64,000 nucleotides of DNA from Luidia sarsii (lineage: Eukaryota > Echinodermata > Asteroidea > Paxillosida > Luidiidae). Shown here in pieces: positions 12,601 through 30,601 of the stretch (position 1 is the first letter of the stretch; the number at the start of each line of letters is the position of its first letter). Below the pieces are notes generated by a model, which searched no databases, was not told where the DNA came from, and saw only the letters and a list, made by a program, of their open reading frames with translations. The DNA is taken from the NCBI GenBank assembly GCA_949987565.1, contig OX465110.1, positions 5,243,476 to 5,307,475 of the forward strand, in the 5' to 3' direction. The position numbers and the translations under genes were made by a program.

Positions 12601-15600
12601 ATCTGACCCATCCAGCCCTTATTGTTTCATAACTGGCGCCTCCACCCCGGCAAAGACTTAGTTGACTATTAGGGAAGGCCACCATATAAGGGCTATATAT
12701 AAGTTAGATGGAAGAGTACTGTTACGTTAATCCAGAGGTCTCGGGTTCAAGTCCCGGTCCAGTCAAAGTTTATCTTTGCCAATTTTTCAAAATCTTCACT
12801 TGCTAATTACCCTAATAACCCCCAGAAACGTGTAGCCGTCCAAGCCGTATTTCTGAAATTAAATAGGGCCACATTTTAAGCCAGCCATTTTAACAATTAC
12901 ACACGAAATTTAATTGAGTGAACCCCCGGGTTGTCTTAAGCTTCACTTTTCGTACAAGTGTATCAGATAATTAGCCTACAAAGACCGCTTCTTTAATAAA
13001 AGTTCCCACTTTATGATAATCAGCTGGGCGGAGCCATCTTGGATGGAATTAGTGTGCCGCATGCAATCATTGGCGAGTGTACTGTACAGCTCCTCGGCTT
13101 CAACAGGCTCTTCAACGTCAACATGCTCCCTAGTCCTCCAATAATTTGTTCAGGTAGTACCCGTGACGCACGCACAGTACAGCGAGCGCGCTCGGTCCGC
13201 ACTGTCCGGCATTTTTTTTTTTAGGCAGCTAGGGGAGCACGTTGACGTTGAAGAGCCTGTTGACGTTGAGGAGCTGCACAGCACAGGCGAGGCACTCACT
13301 GGTGTGGCCGGCCTCGCGAGGGCAGGAGAGATGCAGCTGGGTCTTCTGCAGCTGCTTGCACAGGAGGTACTCCAAGTACAGGTCCGTCTTGAAGAACCTC
13401 GGGGCCCGGTGCGTCCGCACCCATCGCATCAGCTTCAGACGATCCAGACGCTGCCGGCAAACGTTTCCAGAAAATTCAGGCCGAAGGTTCAGTGGAGGGG
13501 ATGTAAAAGGCCAATTCTGCCCCCCCCCCCAACCGAATGTTTATTTTAAACACCGGACAGTTTTTATCCAGGGAAATGGGTCCCCCGGACAAAATGTAGG
13601 GCCTACATGGCCACAACCGCGTAAATGTGTCCGAGGGGACAGAATTACCCGGATCAAAGTGTCCAGGTAGATGTGTCCCCCGGACAAATGTGACCCGGCA
13701 CAGCATAATGAGGAATAACCCCCACTTTCGAGATTTTTAGATTTTCTAATGATGTGAAAAAGTATACCATTAGCTTTCGAATGATATCAAATTTCGAATG
13801 ATATCAACACAAAATAGCAGCGCCTTTCTAGTTTCTAACTCCTCGAAAGTGGCCATTCAAAAAGGCAGGAACTTTACATTTTCATGAAAACAGTACACAA
13901 ACACTCCCCGAAATCCTCGTTTTTTCAACATTTAGAGACGGATTTCGGAAACATCCAATTTTTTTTTTTTTTAATCGAATTGAGAAGATACTTTGCCTTC
14001 ATCAGGCGTTGTTTACTCGAAAAGTGTTTTGGTGGGATATTCCTCATGTCGCTGTGCCGGGTCACAAATGTACATGGCTACAACCGGGCAGACACATTGA
14101 AAAAATGAAAGGGGGGCATATTTAATCTTCACTCCGGCATGACAGTGGCGCATGGATGCCAGTCTTATTATAGGCCGAGTCCGAATAAATATTGGCTGCC
14201 GGGGCTAACATGCGATCTAATGGGAACTGGCTATTGTTGTTAGACTCGTGGTGTACTTTCAAATCGTAGCCAATATATTCGGACGCAGCCATATCCACGT
14301 TGGCAAGCATTATTAACGCGGGCCATCTCCGTCTATTTAATGTGACATCCCTTCCTTTGACAACTGCCTCGGTAGCCGGTTGTACTGTACAGCAACTTAC
14401 GTATTGAGTTCTCTTGATTGGAGGGTCCAATTCAAACGTCTGCTCGGCAAAGCGGTAAAGCAACCGCTGAGAAAAGACCTGTAAGTTAGGAGAAAGAACC
14501 GCTCGTGTGAACAGTCGCGTGACTCACGAAAAGGTCACCAAAATAATAGTACTCATAATATGCATCTATTAATAGGCCTAACATCTTTACACGACCATCA
14601 TAAAACATCGTCATCATAGTTTAGGGTACCGGAGGCACAGAATAGTAAATAGCCCGGTTCTTCTCGTTATATCGTTATTGTCGCGGTCGAGGACGTAGGC
14701 CTAACCACCCTTTAGCAGCTGCCCTCTGCCTCAACCTTCGGAGGAAGGAGGGAGAGTGTTAGTGGTTTGAAAGGGCCTACAGACGTATGCCGGATCCTTT
14801 GGCAATAAATGGGGAGACTGTGATAATTGCCCGCCGCCGCCTCAAGGTCCGTGACCTTGGTCGTCGCATCACCCAGGCGTCCTTGCGCCCCCGGAGATCG
14901 TGTGGCATTGAATATTAATGGCATTGCCTGCTTGTATAGGGGCCTATTATTATACTGACTCCGCCTCGTCCAGACTCACCGGGAGCGAGAGGAAGGTGTT
15001 GAAGTAATCCACGAACGTCTTGTCGCACAGCAGCCGGGCAAAGGCCGCCTCCGTGGGCACCTCCCCTTTTGGATCGGTGAAAATAAAGAAAACAGTCGTA
15101 AACTTGAAAAATGTGACCCGGCAAAGCGGCATGAGGAATATCCCACCAAAACACTTTTCGAGTAAACAACGCCTGAAGTCAAAGTATCTTCTAAATTCGA
15201 TACAAAATCAATTTTTTTTTTAATTTTCGGAAAGTTAATGTATTGGAGGATATTATGTCTAAAGGATTTTTCCGAAATCCGTCTCTAATTGTTGAAAAAC
15301 GAGGATTTCGGGGGAGTGTTTGTGTACTGTTTTCATGAAAATGTAAAAGTTCCTGCCTTTTTGAATGGCCGCTTTCGAGGAGTTAGAATGGCGCTGCTAT
15401 AATATGTCTAGTACCAAACGAAAAGCGAAGTCCCCTTGTACTATTTGCAACAAAGTTCACACGGAAATAATTCTGATATCATTTGAAAGCTAATGGTATA
15501 CTCTTTCATGTCATTAGAAAATCTCAAAATCTCAAAAGTGAGGGTTATTCCTCATTATGCTGTGCCGGGTCACAAATGACGGCATAACGTTCAAGGCATA

Positions 15601-16127
15601 ATGTTCAGGTGTGTTTAGTTGTGGATTCCCCCCCCCCCCCACATGCTTACCAAAAGTAATGACAGGGATATGAATAATTTGTGTTGAAAGTGGCTAAAAT
15701 GACATCATATACAAAATCTCAAACCTCAAGCCGAGCAGGAATGTTAATTATCATGCATTTCAATCATTCACATTAATTTACATATTCATCAATACAATTA
15801 AAAACCAATGTGACATGACTGTGACACAACGTAGAAATTGAGAAAGCTCCTGCTGGTACATATCGAAACGTAAGCCCTCTCCTCTTTAATTTTGTATTAT
15901 CAATAATGTTAATATTAACACACTAGGCCTAATTAAACTGTCGTTGGTCCAATACCGAAGCATTTGTCCATGGAACTGCTAGTTTGTAGAGCTTTAATTT
16001 ATATGGGAAATGAAGTACGGTATAGAAAAGTACTGCATGAACCGATAGTGAAATTCAATGCGGAGGTACGTCATTCGAATCTGATCCACTTACCTTTTGG
16101 GGCCGTCTCCGAATTTTCGTTGTCCAT
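680..16127 (-). CDS. RGS22: RGS22-like multi-RGS-domain protein (14 exons)
   Basis: RGS proteins bind G-alpha subunits, and vertebrate RGS22 is a large multi-RGS protein reported from testis (family knowledge). Minus-strand exons: 16094-16127 (ATG), 14956-15065, 14401-14466, 13300-13450, 11965-12231, 10348-11178, 8324-10038, 7408-7696, 7017-7115, 6104-6192, 3587-3773, 2953-3064, 2004-2103, 680-817. All junctions have GT-AG ends and matching phases, giving about 1395 aa. The N-terminal VDYFNTFLSLPV and WVRTHRAPRFFKTDLYLEY blocks match the RGS22 N-terminus. RGS units: residues about 135-270 (FRSFLERTAGEKAQQFWLDA), about 936-1058 (FSSFLRGRG, LKFWQAGHDYL) and about 1210-1317 (EFFKRFLSQRK, LPLQFWQAVETM). 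Between them lie Ser/Gly/Ala-rich disordered segments encoded by very GC-rich exons. The RGS unit that human RGS22 carries just before its last one was not found. The last exon reads to TAA at 680-682, but a GTGAGA donor at 696 inside it could be used instead. Confidence 0.9.
958..1287. mobile_element. TTAA-type MITE, copy 1
   Basis: Related to the elements at 1451-1822 and 22587-22990. The right end GGGCCT is followed by TTAA (1288-1291); the left flank is the decayed ATAA (954-957). The interior shares the block around CTCATGTTGAAATCTTACGG and the region near GATAAACTATTTCTTACAC. It lies in the last RGS22 intron. Confidence 0.65.
1451..1822. mobile_element. TTAA-type MITE, copy 2 (372 bp)
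   Basis: The 19-base terminal inverted repeat AGCCCCTACACAACATTGG is seen at both ends. TTAA lies immediately outside each end (1447-1450 and 1823-1826). TTAA target duplication is characteristic of the piggyBac superfamily, so this looks like a non-autonomous piggyBac-type element. It lies in the last RGS22 intron. Confidence 0.75.
2443..2914. mobile_element. TGTGACCC-terminus MITE, copy 1 (472 bp)
   Basis: It starts TGTGACCCGGCACAGC and ends with the near inverse (GCTGTGCCAGGTCACA), flanked on both sides by TA. The same sequence recurs at 13689-14066, 15112-15574 and 40151-40605. It sits in the RGS22 intron between the exons at 2953-3064 and 2004-2103, ending 38 bp from the donor of the former. 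Confidence 0.75.
3266..3395. repeat. Hairpin repeat, TTTAGTGGGCCTGACGTTTC family
   Basis: A near-perfect inverted repeat. The left arm runs from AAATCTTAAAATTTAGTGGG through CGATCCTAGCAGGACC; the right arm is its complement. Other complete hairpins are at 39549-39641 and 42968-43064, with single arms near 10075, 34230, 38240, 51370 and 54530. Confidence 0.8.
3839..4197. mobile_element. Foldback element carrying telomere-like repeats
   Basis: The outer arms (3839 to about 3904 and about 4131-4197) are inverted copies sharing GTCCGCTCATTAGCAT and ATCGCTGATTGG. The centre (about 4016-4131) is a degenerate CCCTAA array. No clear target duplication is seen. It lies in the RGS22 intron between the exons at 6104-6192 and 3587-3773. 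Confidence 0.65.
4016..4131. repeat. Degenerate telomere-like (CCCTAA)n tract
   Basis: About 19 hexamers of CCCTAA or one-base variants (CCTAAT, CCCAAT, CCAAAC) on the plus strand. It is interstitial, not terminal, because genes flank it on both sides. Confidence 0.75.
5554..5945. repeat. Direct duplication of a ~170-bp unit
   Basis: Two direct copies (about 5554-5725 and 5782-5945) share GCCACTGGTTTC, GCAAGGGCTCTTTACTCCAA, TTGATGACGTCATGC and a CTACAG microrepeat. Each unit carries a TGACGTCA palindrome. It lies inside an RGS22 intron. Confidence 0.7.
6719..6790 (+). mobile_element. Decayed tRNA-derived SINE head
   Basis: Diverged copy of the tRNA-like head seen best at 28314-28385, including GATGGGAAGAGC, the CAGAGGTTGAAATCCCGGTC box B region and the CAAAGTT tail. 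Upstream, at 6660-6720, is the family leader with CGGCAAAGACT and GGGCACCATCTAA. Confidence 0.5.
7795..8112. repeat. CCAAT/ATTGG-rich block
   Basis: Within about 320 bp of an RGS22 intron, the motif ATTGGTT or its complement AACCAAT occurs well over ten times, in both orientations and partly as dyads. No longer repeat unit or terminal repeat was found. It may be a decayed foldback or satellite. Confidence 0.5.
11474..11695. repeat. Foldback repeat, GGTGAATAT family
   Basis: Carries GCATTCTTC near the left and GGAAGAATGC plus GCCGGGTGAATAT near the right. Its interior ATGCATATTCATG / CATGAACATGCATAAC arms fold back. Related copies are at 19321-19533 and 49958-50174. It lies in the RGS22 intron between the exons at 11965-12231 and 10348-11178. 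Confidence 0.55.
11760..11942. mobile_element. 183-bp MITE with 9-bp target duplication, copy 1
   Basis: Terminal inverted repeats of about 45 bp begin CGCAGTGGCTGTTGTTACGG. The 9-bp direct repeat AATAAAAAA flanks both ends (11751-11759 and 11943-11951). An equal-length copy lies at 49671-49853. Long terminal repeats with 9-bp duplications fit the Mutator-like (MULE) class by family knowledge. It sits just inside an RGS22 intron, 22 bp from the exon at 11965-12231. Confidence 0.85.
12542..12616 (-). mobile_element. tRNA-derived SINE head, minus copy
   Basis: Diverged copy of the tRNA-like sequence at 28314-28385. It shares GACTGGACCGGGA, GATTAACGCACCAGTGCTC and CATCCAGCCC, and is followed on the minus strand by the A/T-rich tail with TTTGCCAA. 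It faces a second copy at 12690-12763. Confidence 0.6.
12690..12763 (+). mobile_element. tRNA-derived SINE head, plus copy
   Basis: Shares AGATGGAAGAG, GTTACGTTAATCCAGAGG and the intact box B region GGGTTCAAGTCCCGGTCC with the copy at 28314-28385. The tail CAAAGTTTATCTTTGCC continues after 12763. It is arranged head-to-head with the minus-strand copy at 12542-12616. Confidence 0.65.
13689..14066. mobile_element. TGTGACCC-terminus MITE, copy 2 (378 bp, inverted)
   Basis: Termini TGTGACCCGGCACAGC at 13689 and its complement ending at 14066, with AA on both flanks. The interior is inverted relative to copies 1, 3 and 4 and is shortened by an internal deletion. It is intronic in RGS22. Confidence 0.75.
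15112..15574. mobile_element. TGTGACCC-terminus MITE, copy 3 (463 bp)
   Basis: Perfect family termini at both ends, with AA flanks. Very similar to copy 1. Its left end lies 46 bp upstream (in the sense of transcription) of the RGS22 exon 2 acceptor at 15066-15067, so it may supply part of the branch-point region. Confidence 0.8.
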
Positions 16128-16453
16128 ATCCCTCCCTTTAGGTTTTATAGTCGAACTTCCCCATCTGAACCATTTCGCCTGTGCAGTATGACACACTCAG
16201 CTCTGATGTCTTCAGTTCGAGCACGAACTTCGCTCAGTCCGTACGTCTCTGAAGACGTCAGGAAGCGAAGTGGACTAGACTGCAAGCTCGTTGACAATCT
16301 TTATTGTTAGTAACCCCCCAAAACGCGCGCGTTGACCGAGAGGCCGCGCGCGTTATCTTGGTTGATAGGCGCGCGCGTAGAGTGCATAATTATGTGACGT
16401 CATAATAATGTCACGCTTGCCAGCGACTGCTTGTAATGCAAATGGCGCTCGAA

Positions 16454-16530
16454 CATAGAGCTCTATAAATAAACGCATGGGCGCCGCCCGAACAGATTTC
16501 CTTGGCGTTTGTTTATCTATAGAGATCTAT
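16454..16530. repeat. Short foldback, CATAGAGCTC family
   Basis: CATAGAGCTCTATAAATAAACG at the left pairs with the inverse CGTTTGTTTATCTATAGAGATCTATG at the right. It is related to the ends of the element at 19811-20221. Because it lies about 330 bp upstream of the RGS22 start codon, it could affect the promoter. Confidence 0.5.
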
Positions 16531-16609
16531 GGTGTAGAACAATCGTCATTCTCATCCCCTCGTGTTACAATTCGGCTTCCCTGTAGGACTCTCAAAGCGC
16601 GTGAGGGCG

Positions 16610-16975
16610 ACTTTACGAATGCATGGGCTTAGGATCGGGGCTCAGGCTTCGTCTCCGTCTGAGAAAACCTGAAAAACCAGGTTGCGGATTGTCCCCGAAT
16701 TTGAAGGTTTAAACGTGGAGGAAGGAAATTGGTTTAAAAATCTGTATGGCCGTTTACAAAATGGACGCTTGGGCTCGGGCTTCGGTCCTATTTCTCTTAC
16801 CAGAAAATGTCACAGGCGTCTTGAAACAAGCGTTTGGCCCCCGCCTGTTTCTTGGTGAATACTCTGTACTTACCAAGCCAACTAACCTTCAAATTCGGCC
16901 ACAGCCCACAACCTGGTTTTTCAGGTTTTCTCAGACCCCGAGCCCGCGCTGAGCCTGATCGGCCATTGATTCGTA
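16610..16975. repeat. Foldback repeat, TTTACGAAATG family
   Basis: The left arm (TTTACGAATGCATGGGCTTA through GAAAACCTGAAAAACCAGG) pairs with the right arm (CCTGGTTTTTCAGGTTTTC through GATTCGTAAA). The same arm sequences bound foldbacks at 37701-37896 and 58918-59140. Confidence 0.65.
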
Positions 16976-18149
16976 AAGGGCCTACGTTGTTTGATAACGT
17001 AATGAAGGCCGCCACCTTGCAGCTCGTTCAAAGTTTGGCCGCGCTGTTCTTGTTTGGGAAGCGGTTGACTTCGAAGGATAAAAGGAACTTCTGAAAATCT
17101 GAAAATATTTGATGGAGGTCCTAATGTCACTTCAAATGTTCTGCCTATTGAGCAAAAGCTTATAAAATGACCCATTTTCTATTCAAATTTAACCAAAAGA
17201 AAATAGCCCACAAGTACAAGTTGGTTGTTTGTTTTTCAATGATGACATTTTTAAAATAATATTCAGACGTACTTTTATTTTTATTTTACACAAGATACAT
17301 GTATGTAGCAATTAGTTTAGATTCTATGGTACAAATAACTATCGAGAAAATATGAGCAAATAAACATCTACAAAACAATTATTGATACAATCCTTCTGAA
17401 TTTTCTTTTCAGATACGCCCAAGACTTGCTTTCCATAGAATTATTGTTGATGGATCTGTTTAGCACTCCGCTACCCTCATAGATACTCACTCTTTTACAT
17501 GTGACCCCAAAAACTCTGGCAATCCTCAAATTTAAGATTTTGCTTTTCGGCCTGCAATTAGGGACATCCATGGACATTTTTATCAAGATATTTGTTGAGG
17601 ATTGCAAAGTACTGGGGGGGGGGCAGAAAATAGTTAATCCCATCTTTTCAAGAGTTGTTGAAATTATTTTTAATCCCACACCAGCATTATTTTATCGAAG
17701 AAAAGGATGCGGGCTGGGTTGAGAAGTGTGTACTAAGACTAATAAATTTTTAAAATGTAACCAACAAAATCTTAAAATCTTCTGTGCCCTCTGTTTTCGT
17801 TTTAGATCGGTTGCAAATATTTTCTTGGACTGGCTTAACATCAGTTCAAATTTTAAGTCTTAATTTGGCTTGAGAAAAGAACAAGCCTTAGTTAACATCG
17901 AAGGGGAGTTGTTGGTTATAAAATAAAATCTGGACCCAACTGGTCACTCGGACTAAATCTGGGGGCAACTGACGAGAAGACCACTAGCACTTGCCTCGTT
18001 TATTTGCTGGCAATAACTGTGGCTTCTCCTACAATTTGGAAGAGAGACACCGCAATGCCATGATACAGGGCCAAAGTGCAGTCTGAAATTTGGAGACCGT
18101 TTACTTCTGTGGCTGTATTTGGTTCTATCTGGCTTTTATTGGAGGGCCG

Positions 18150-18167
18150 GGGGGGGGGGGGGGGGGG
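18150..18167. repeat. Poly-G tract
   Basis: An almost uninterrupted run of about 17 G. Length calls in such a run are unreliable. Confidence 0.7.
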
Positions 18168-19320
18168 AGGGTAAACTTGCTTCAAGATCATATCCATGAT
18201 TTACATAATATTTATATACAGGATGAATTACCTCCCTGATCAAGGATCACACAGAAATTCAGAAATTGGGGATTTGGTTACAAACTTTTAAATGCATCCG
18301 CTTGCTCAAGTTTCCAAGGTATGAAAGGATAGAAAAAAGCAACCACCACATGACTACTGATGATGCAAAGTATGAAGGCCAAACTCCAATTGACTGTCAA
18401 ATATCTTATGAGGCCAATTTCATAGAATTGCTAGGGCACCAAATTTCACTTCTTGGGCACAAAAAAGGGCCCAGACTTCAAAACTGCGTCCAGGCTTCCG
18501 TGCACCAACTGAGATGAAGACATTCAAAACCGTTGTGCCGATGCTAGTGATTCGGCCAATGCAAGAATAACAAGAATAGGTATTGCTTGAAACCTCAGCT
18601 GCCAGTCCAATAAAAATCAATGCTCATTTTTAACAATTTGAAAAATTGGCAATTTTGCAAATTTTTCAAATTGTTTAAAAGTTCCCTGTCAGTTTCTCCT
18701 TGGTTTGTTTGAACTCATTTTCAATACAATGCAAAACCGAGTTTAGATGTTTGAGCGTTTATAGCTTTGTGAAAGCTATGAAGAAGAGGTCTGTCTGTCT
18801 GTAAGTGCCCAGCAAGTTGGTGCACTGTGACAAATGCTGCATAGCAAGCTCTCATGCATCTTCCTATGCATTTGGAACCGGAAGTGAGTAGTGAACTTAC
18901 AGGGAGTACTGCCCATCAGGGGGGTGAAAGGTCATCTATTTCCGACTGCACATGCTAGAGACATGGAGGCAGATAAGCCAACTCAGTATCTGCAACTCAG
19001 ACAGGGTTTGACTTTCAAACCCATTCCACGTTTGGTTGAAGGAGAGAATGGGGCAGCAGCCAACAGTTGTAAACTTGCCACAACAGGTCAACAGCCGGGC
19101 CAGGATGGAGGCAGTTAATAGCAACAAGGCACTCAGCAGAGTAACTTCGTACATTTTAGAGGGTTTTTTTACTTGCCAGTAATACCGGTATTGAAAGAGA
19201 GAACAGCTTTGCACTGCCAACAAGCAAGGGCAACGGGAATCAGCAAGAGCAATGATTACATTAGAAGACACATCATAGGGGTAGAGGGATGGTATACCAG
19301 GAGAGGAAATTAAAAGACAG

Positions 19321-19533
19321 GTTATATTCACCTGGCATCGATACTCTTCCCGCAAATGCTATTCTGCCGGTCCCTTAGTCTGATTGGTCAATTGTCATTA
19401 CATCATGTTCATGCATATTCATGTGAGCTCCATCCTCTGACGTCGGCCAATCAGAGTAAAGAGTGTTCATGAATATGCATAACATCAGCAGGAACGATCT
19501 CCGGGAAGAATGCTGTTGCCGGGTGAATATACA
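19321..19533. repeat. Foldback repeat, GGTGAATAT family, second copy
   Basis: The left end TATATTCACCTGGCA pairs with the right end TGCCGGGTGAATATA. Internal arms ATGCATATTCATG and CATGAATATGCATAAC fold back. Related to 11474-11695 and 49958-50174. Confidence 0.6.
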
Positions 19534-19810
19534 CTTCCCAATCAAAATTCAATACATCCGATATCAGATCACAAGAAGGAAACGTGCCTGTTGATCGGAA
19601 AGGGATACCCATGGAATTAACAAGATTTCTATCAAAAAAGTATGCTTAACGGATCAAACCGCTTTGAGTTTATCCTTCCAAGACCCTGAACTTGGTGTGG
19701 TTTATTATGGTATCCCCAAAAAACTGTAAATTATTAGAGGGAAGGCCAGTCACAGATCAGGACGCCGTGGGGCTTCCCAATTCCTAGAAGGGCCCGAGAT
19801 GACAGCCGTC

Positions 19811-20221
19811 CATAGAGCTCTACAAATAAACTAGAGTGTGCACTCCCCTATCAACGCGCGGTACGAACGTGTGCCGACATGGACGCGCATCCGCCATTAC
19901 CAAAGAGGTCAACTTCAGCTTGAAGTGCCCAGATGTCAGTAGCAATCGCGCGTAATATGAATGGGGAAAATTATAGCCGAAAGGTTGTGAATGCGGAAAC
20001 TAAAATGTTATAGAAATGGTTTTTAGCAATGAAAGGAAAGGCCATCAATACCTCAAGGGATTGGCGAATTTTAATGTCCTACTTTCTTATGTAAATTTAT
20101 GGGATTAGTTTGCCCCACAGAGATCCATGCTTTTGCCCTCTTTGGTAATGGCGTCGCAGTCCCCTTGTCGGCACGCGTTACGCGATGAGTGCGCACTCCA
20201 GTTTATTTATAAAGCTCTATG
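19811..20221. mobile_element. 411-bp MITE with 8-bp target duplication
   Basis: Terminal inverted repeats begin CATAGAGCTCTACAAATAAA, with the inverse at the right. The arms extend about 85 bp and include GCCATTACCAAAGAGG. The 8-bp direct repeat CAGCCGTC flanks it (19803-19810 and 20222-20229). An 8-bp duplication is typical of hAT elements. Confidence 0.8.
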
Positions 20222-20797
20222 CAGCCGTCATATCTCCTTCCAAAACCTGATCCTTTTGCGCAGACCACCTCCCCCCGCCTCCTGCTCCTCCTCCTCTTTC
20301 GTCCACTTCTCGGGAGTGTTTTAATGCCTCCCCGAGTCCCTCTATTTACAGAATGTACATCAGACTAGTTTCGCAGGCGTTTTGCTGGGCTTAGATTCGG
20401 GAACGTATCCGTCTCTGCAACGAAACACGAGAAAGTTTTGCGTGAACGAGGCTTGGCTTATTAACGGCTGTGTATTGTGTAATGAATGGTGCAAGCGAGG
20501 GGAGTCCAGTATCCATCTGCTGTTAATGTTGAATGTGAATGGCACAAAGGGACCCTACTACTGTAAATTCGCACATACATGTAATACACCCGCATATAAG
20601 GCGCATCCCCAACTTTCACAATCAGCAAAAGAGAAAAAATATATGCCGTGGGATCTGCCTCCATTGTAAAGTTATTTTGAAAACTTGAATATCAAAGCAC
20701 TTTAAATTTCCTAGGTTTTTTTATTCATGAGAATGGTGCCACTACTGAATTTTGCGCAGCCACGAGTATGGATGTACGGTACCTATAGCGGAGGGAC

Positions 20798-21148
20798 ATG
20801 CAGCGATTGTGTCAGCTGATAGCTTCACCCGGTAGATGTCTCAGATCATCGGATACTTATCTGCTTGCTGCCCCACACATCCATAATTCATGGGGTGAGT
20901 GGGCTTTCTCCCATACTGGTCCTACCCTCTGGAATGCACTTTCTCAGGAAGTCCGTAGTATGTCCTCCATATCGGATTTCAAATCCTCTCTCAAAACACA
21001 TTTGTTCGATCATAGTTTTCCTAATTAATGGTATACGTTGTCTTTTTCTTTGATTCTGTATAATGTTGTTAAGCGCCTTGAGCGTCTTTGCAGACGGATT
21101 CTGGCGCTCTAGAAATGTCCATTATTATGATTATTATTATTATTATAA
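20798..21148 (+). mobile_element. 5'-truncated LINE: end of RT protein plus 3' UTR
   Basis: A 76-codon frame (20798-21028) shows the conserved C-terminal signature of L2/CR1-like LINE polyproteins: AFSHTGPTLWNALSQEVR and FKSSLKTHLF. The 3' UTR carries AAGCGCCTTGAGCG and GGCGCTCTAGAAATG, then an (ATT)n tail, as is usual for L2-type elements. The polymerase core is absent, so it is a dead fragment. Confidence 0.8.
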
Positions 21149-21634
21149 TGAAGCTCCCTATTGGCTAACATGCATGACTGTATTGCTCGCAGTGCGGACC
21201 GAACCATTATGCAAAGGGGTGATACAATACACCAACAGAGTTTTTTTAAGGGACACACGTCATGCGTATCTTAATTATAGCCTGGGGAGGGTGTTGATAA
21301 TTGATAAAATAAGAAACAGCTCCATGGAACTCACATTTGTATTATTTCATAATCCCAAAAATTTCGCGTCCGATCAGAGCGCACTCTTGATATTCTAAAC
21401 TAGTCTGCAGCAAGGCGCCCTCTATTGTTCATGGCCCAGAAACATTTACGTGCGTACCGTTCATGGAACGGATGGTGGCCGGCAGAAATGTTTCGAGCGG
21501 TGTACATGTACATGTACACATTCACGGACCCACTGGTCGTGAACAGTCATACCAAACCCAAGGAAACCCGCGCATTTGATTGGTTCATTTTCCTCTCCAT
21601 AGATCTTGTACGCTTGAGATCTCTCACCTTCGGG

Positions 21635-29925
<8,291 letters not shown>

Positions 29926-30601
29926 TTTCCTCCCAGTTGTTTCTTCAGCGGGCAACTAAACTAGTAAAGAGCTCCGTCTGGACATAGGTCAATCGATTGG
30001 CCCACCAACTGTCCCCGTCAAAGTGGAAGCAGAGGCAGCTCAGGAGCACACTGACACAGATATCACTGCCACTGGCACTGGGTCCGTCTACACAAAACCG
30101 TACGGAATATCTTCTCAACACGATATACTGTACGAAGGACTCTACTTTTACTGAGTACTATTACTAAAATAAAAATGGCGATTGCGCTGGTTGCCGTAAG
30201 TCAACATGGGCGGCAACATAGCGAGGTCTTGAGGGAACCAGCGGCGGCGTATGATTATAAGTCACCCTGCATCCGACTCACTCGGAACGGCTTCAACTTG
30301 TGCGTGGGTCTAACCAAAGGGGCTGCGGCTTGCACGGCAGCCTCAGCCGCTCAGCAGTGTGAGAATGACCGAAGTGGTTATAAATAAAGTTCCCATCACG
30401 GCCCGAGTTTGTTTCTCATCCCCCGCACGAGATGATATTTCGGACAAATAGACGACAATCGATACAGAATGACTCTTCCACGGCAAGGGTGGTATCGTTT
30501 CACACAGGAACCAATTATTTTTTATTGGAGAGCCTGACTAGTCAATCCTAGCATGATTTACAGGAATGAGAACTGCATGCAATGTTCAGCTAGATTTCGT
30601 C

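Larger units (their letters stand above)
16128..21634. other. Spacer between the RGS22 start and the VPS4 end
   Basis: About 5.5 kb between the RGS22 start codon and the VPS4 stop codon. The RGS22 promoter should lie just above 16127; no TATA box could be placed with confidence. Contents: foldbacks at 16454-16530, 16610-16975, 19321-19533 and 19811-20221, a poly-G tract near 18150-18166 and a LINE tail at 20798-21148. No other open frame with splice sites or recognisable domains was found. Confidence 0.6.

Noticed and set aside
20798..21028. Host gene encoding the WNALSQEVR protein
   Set aside because: The motif and the following (ATT)n tail identify a truncated LINE.
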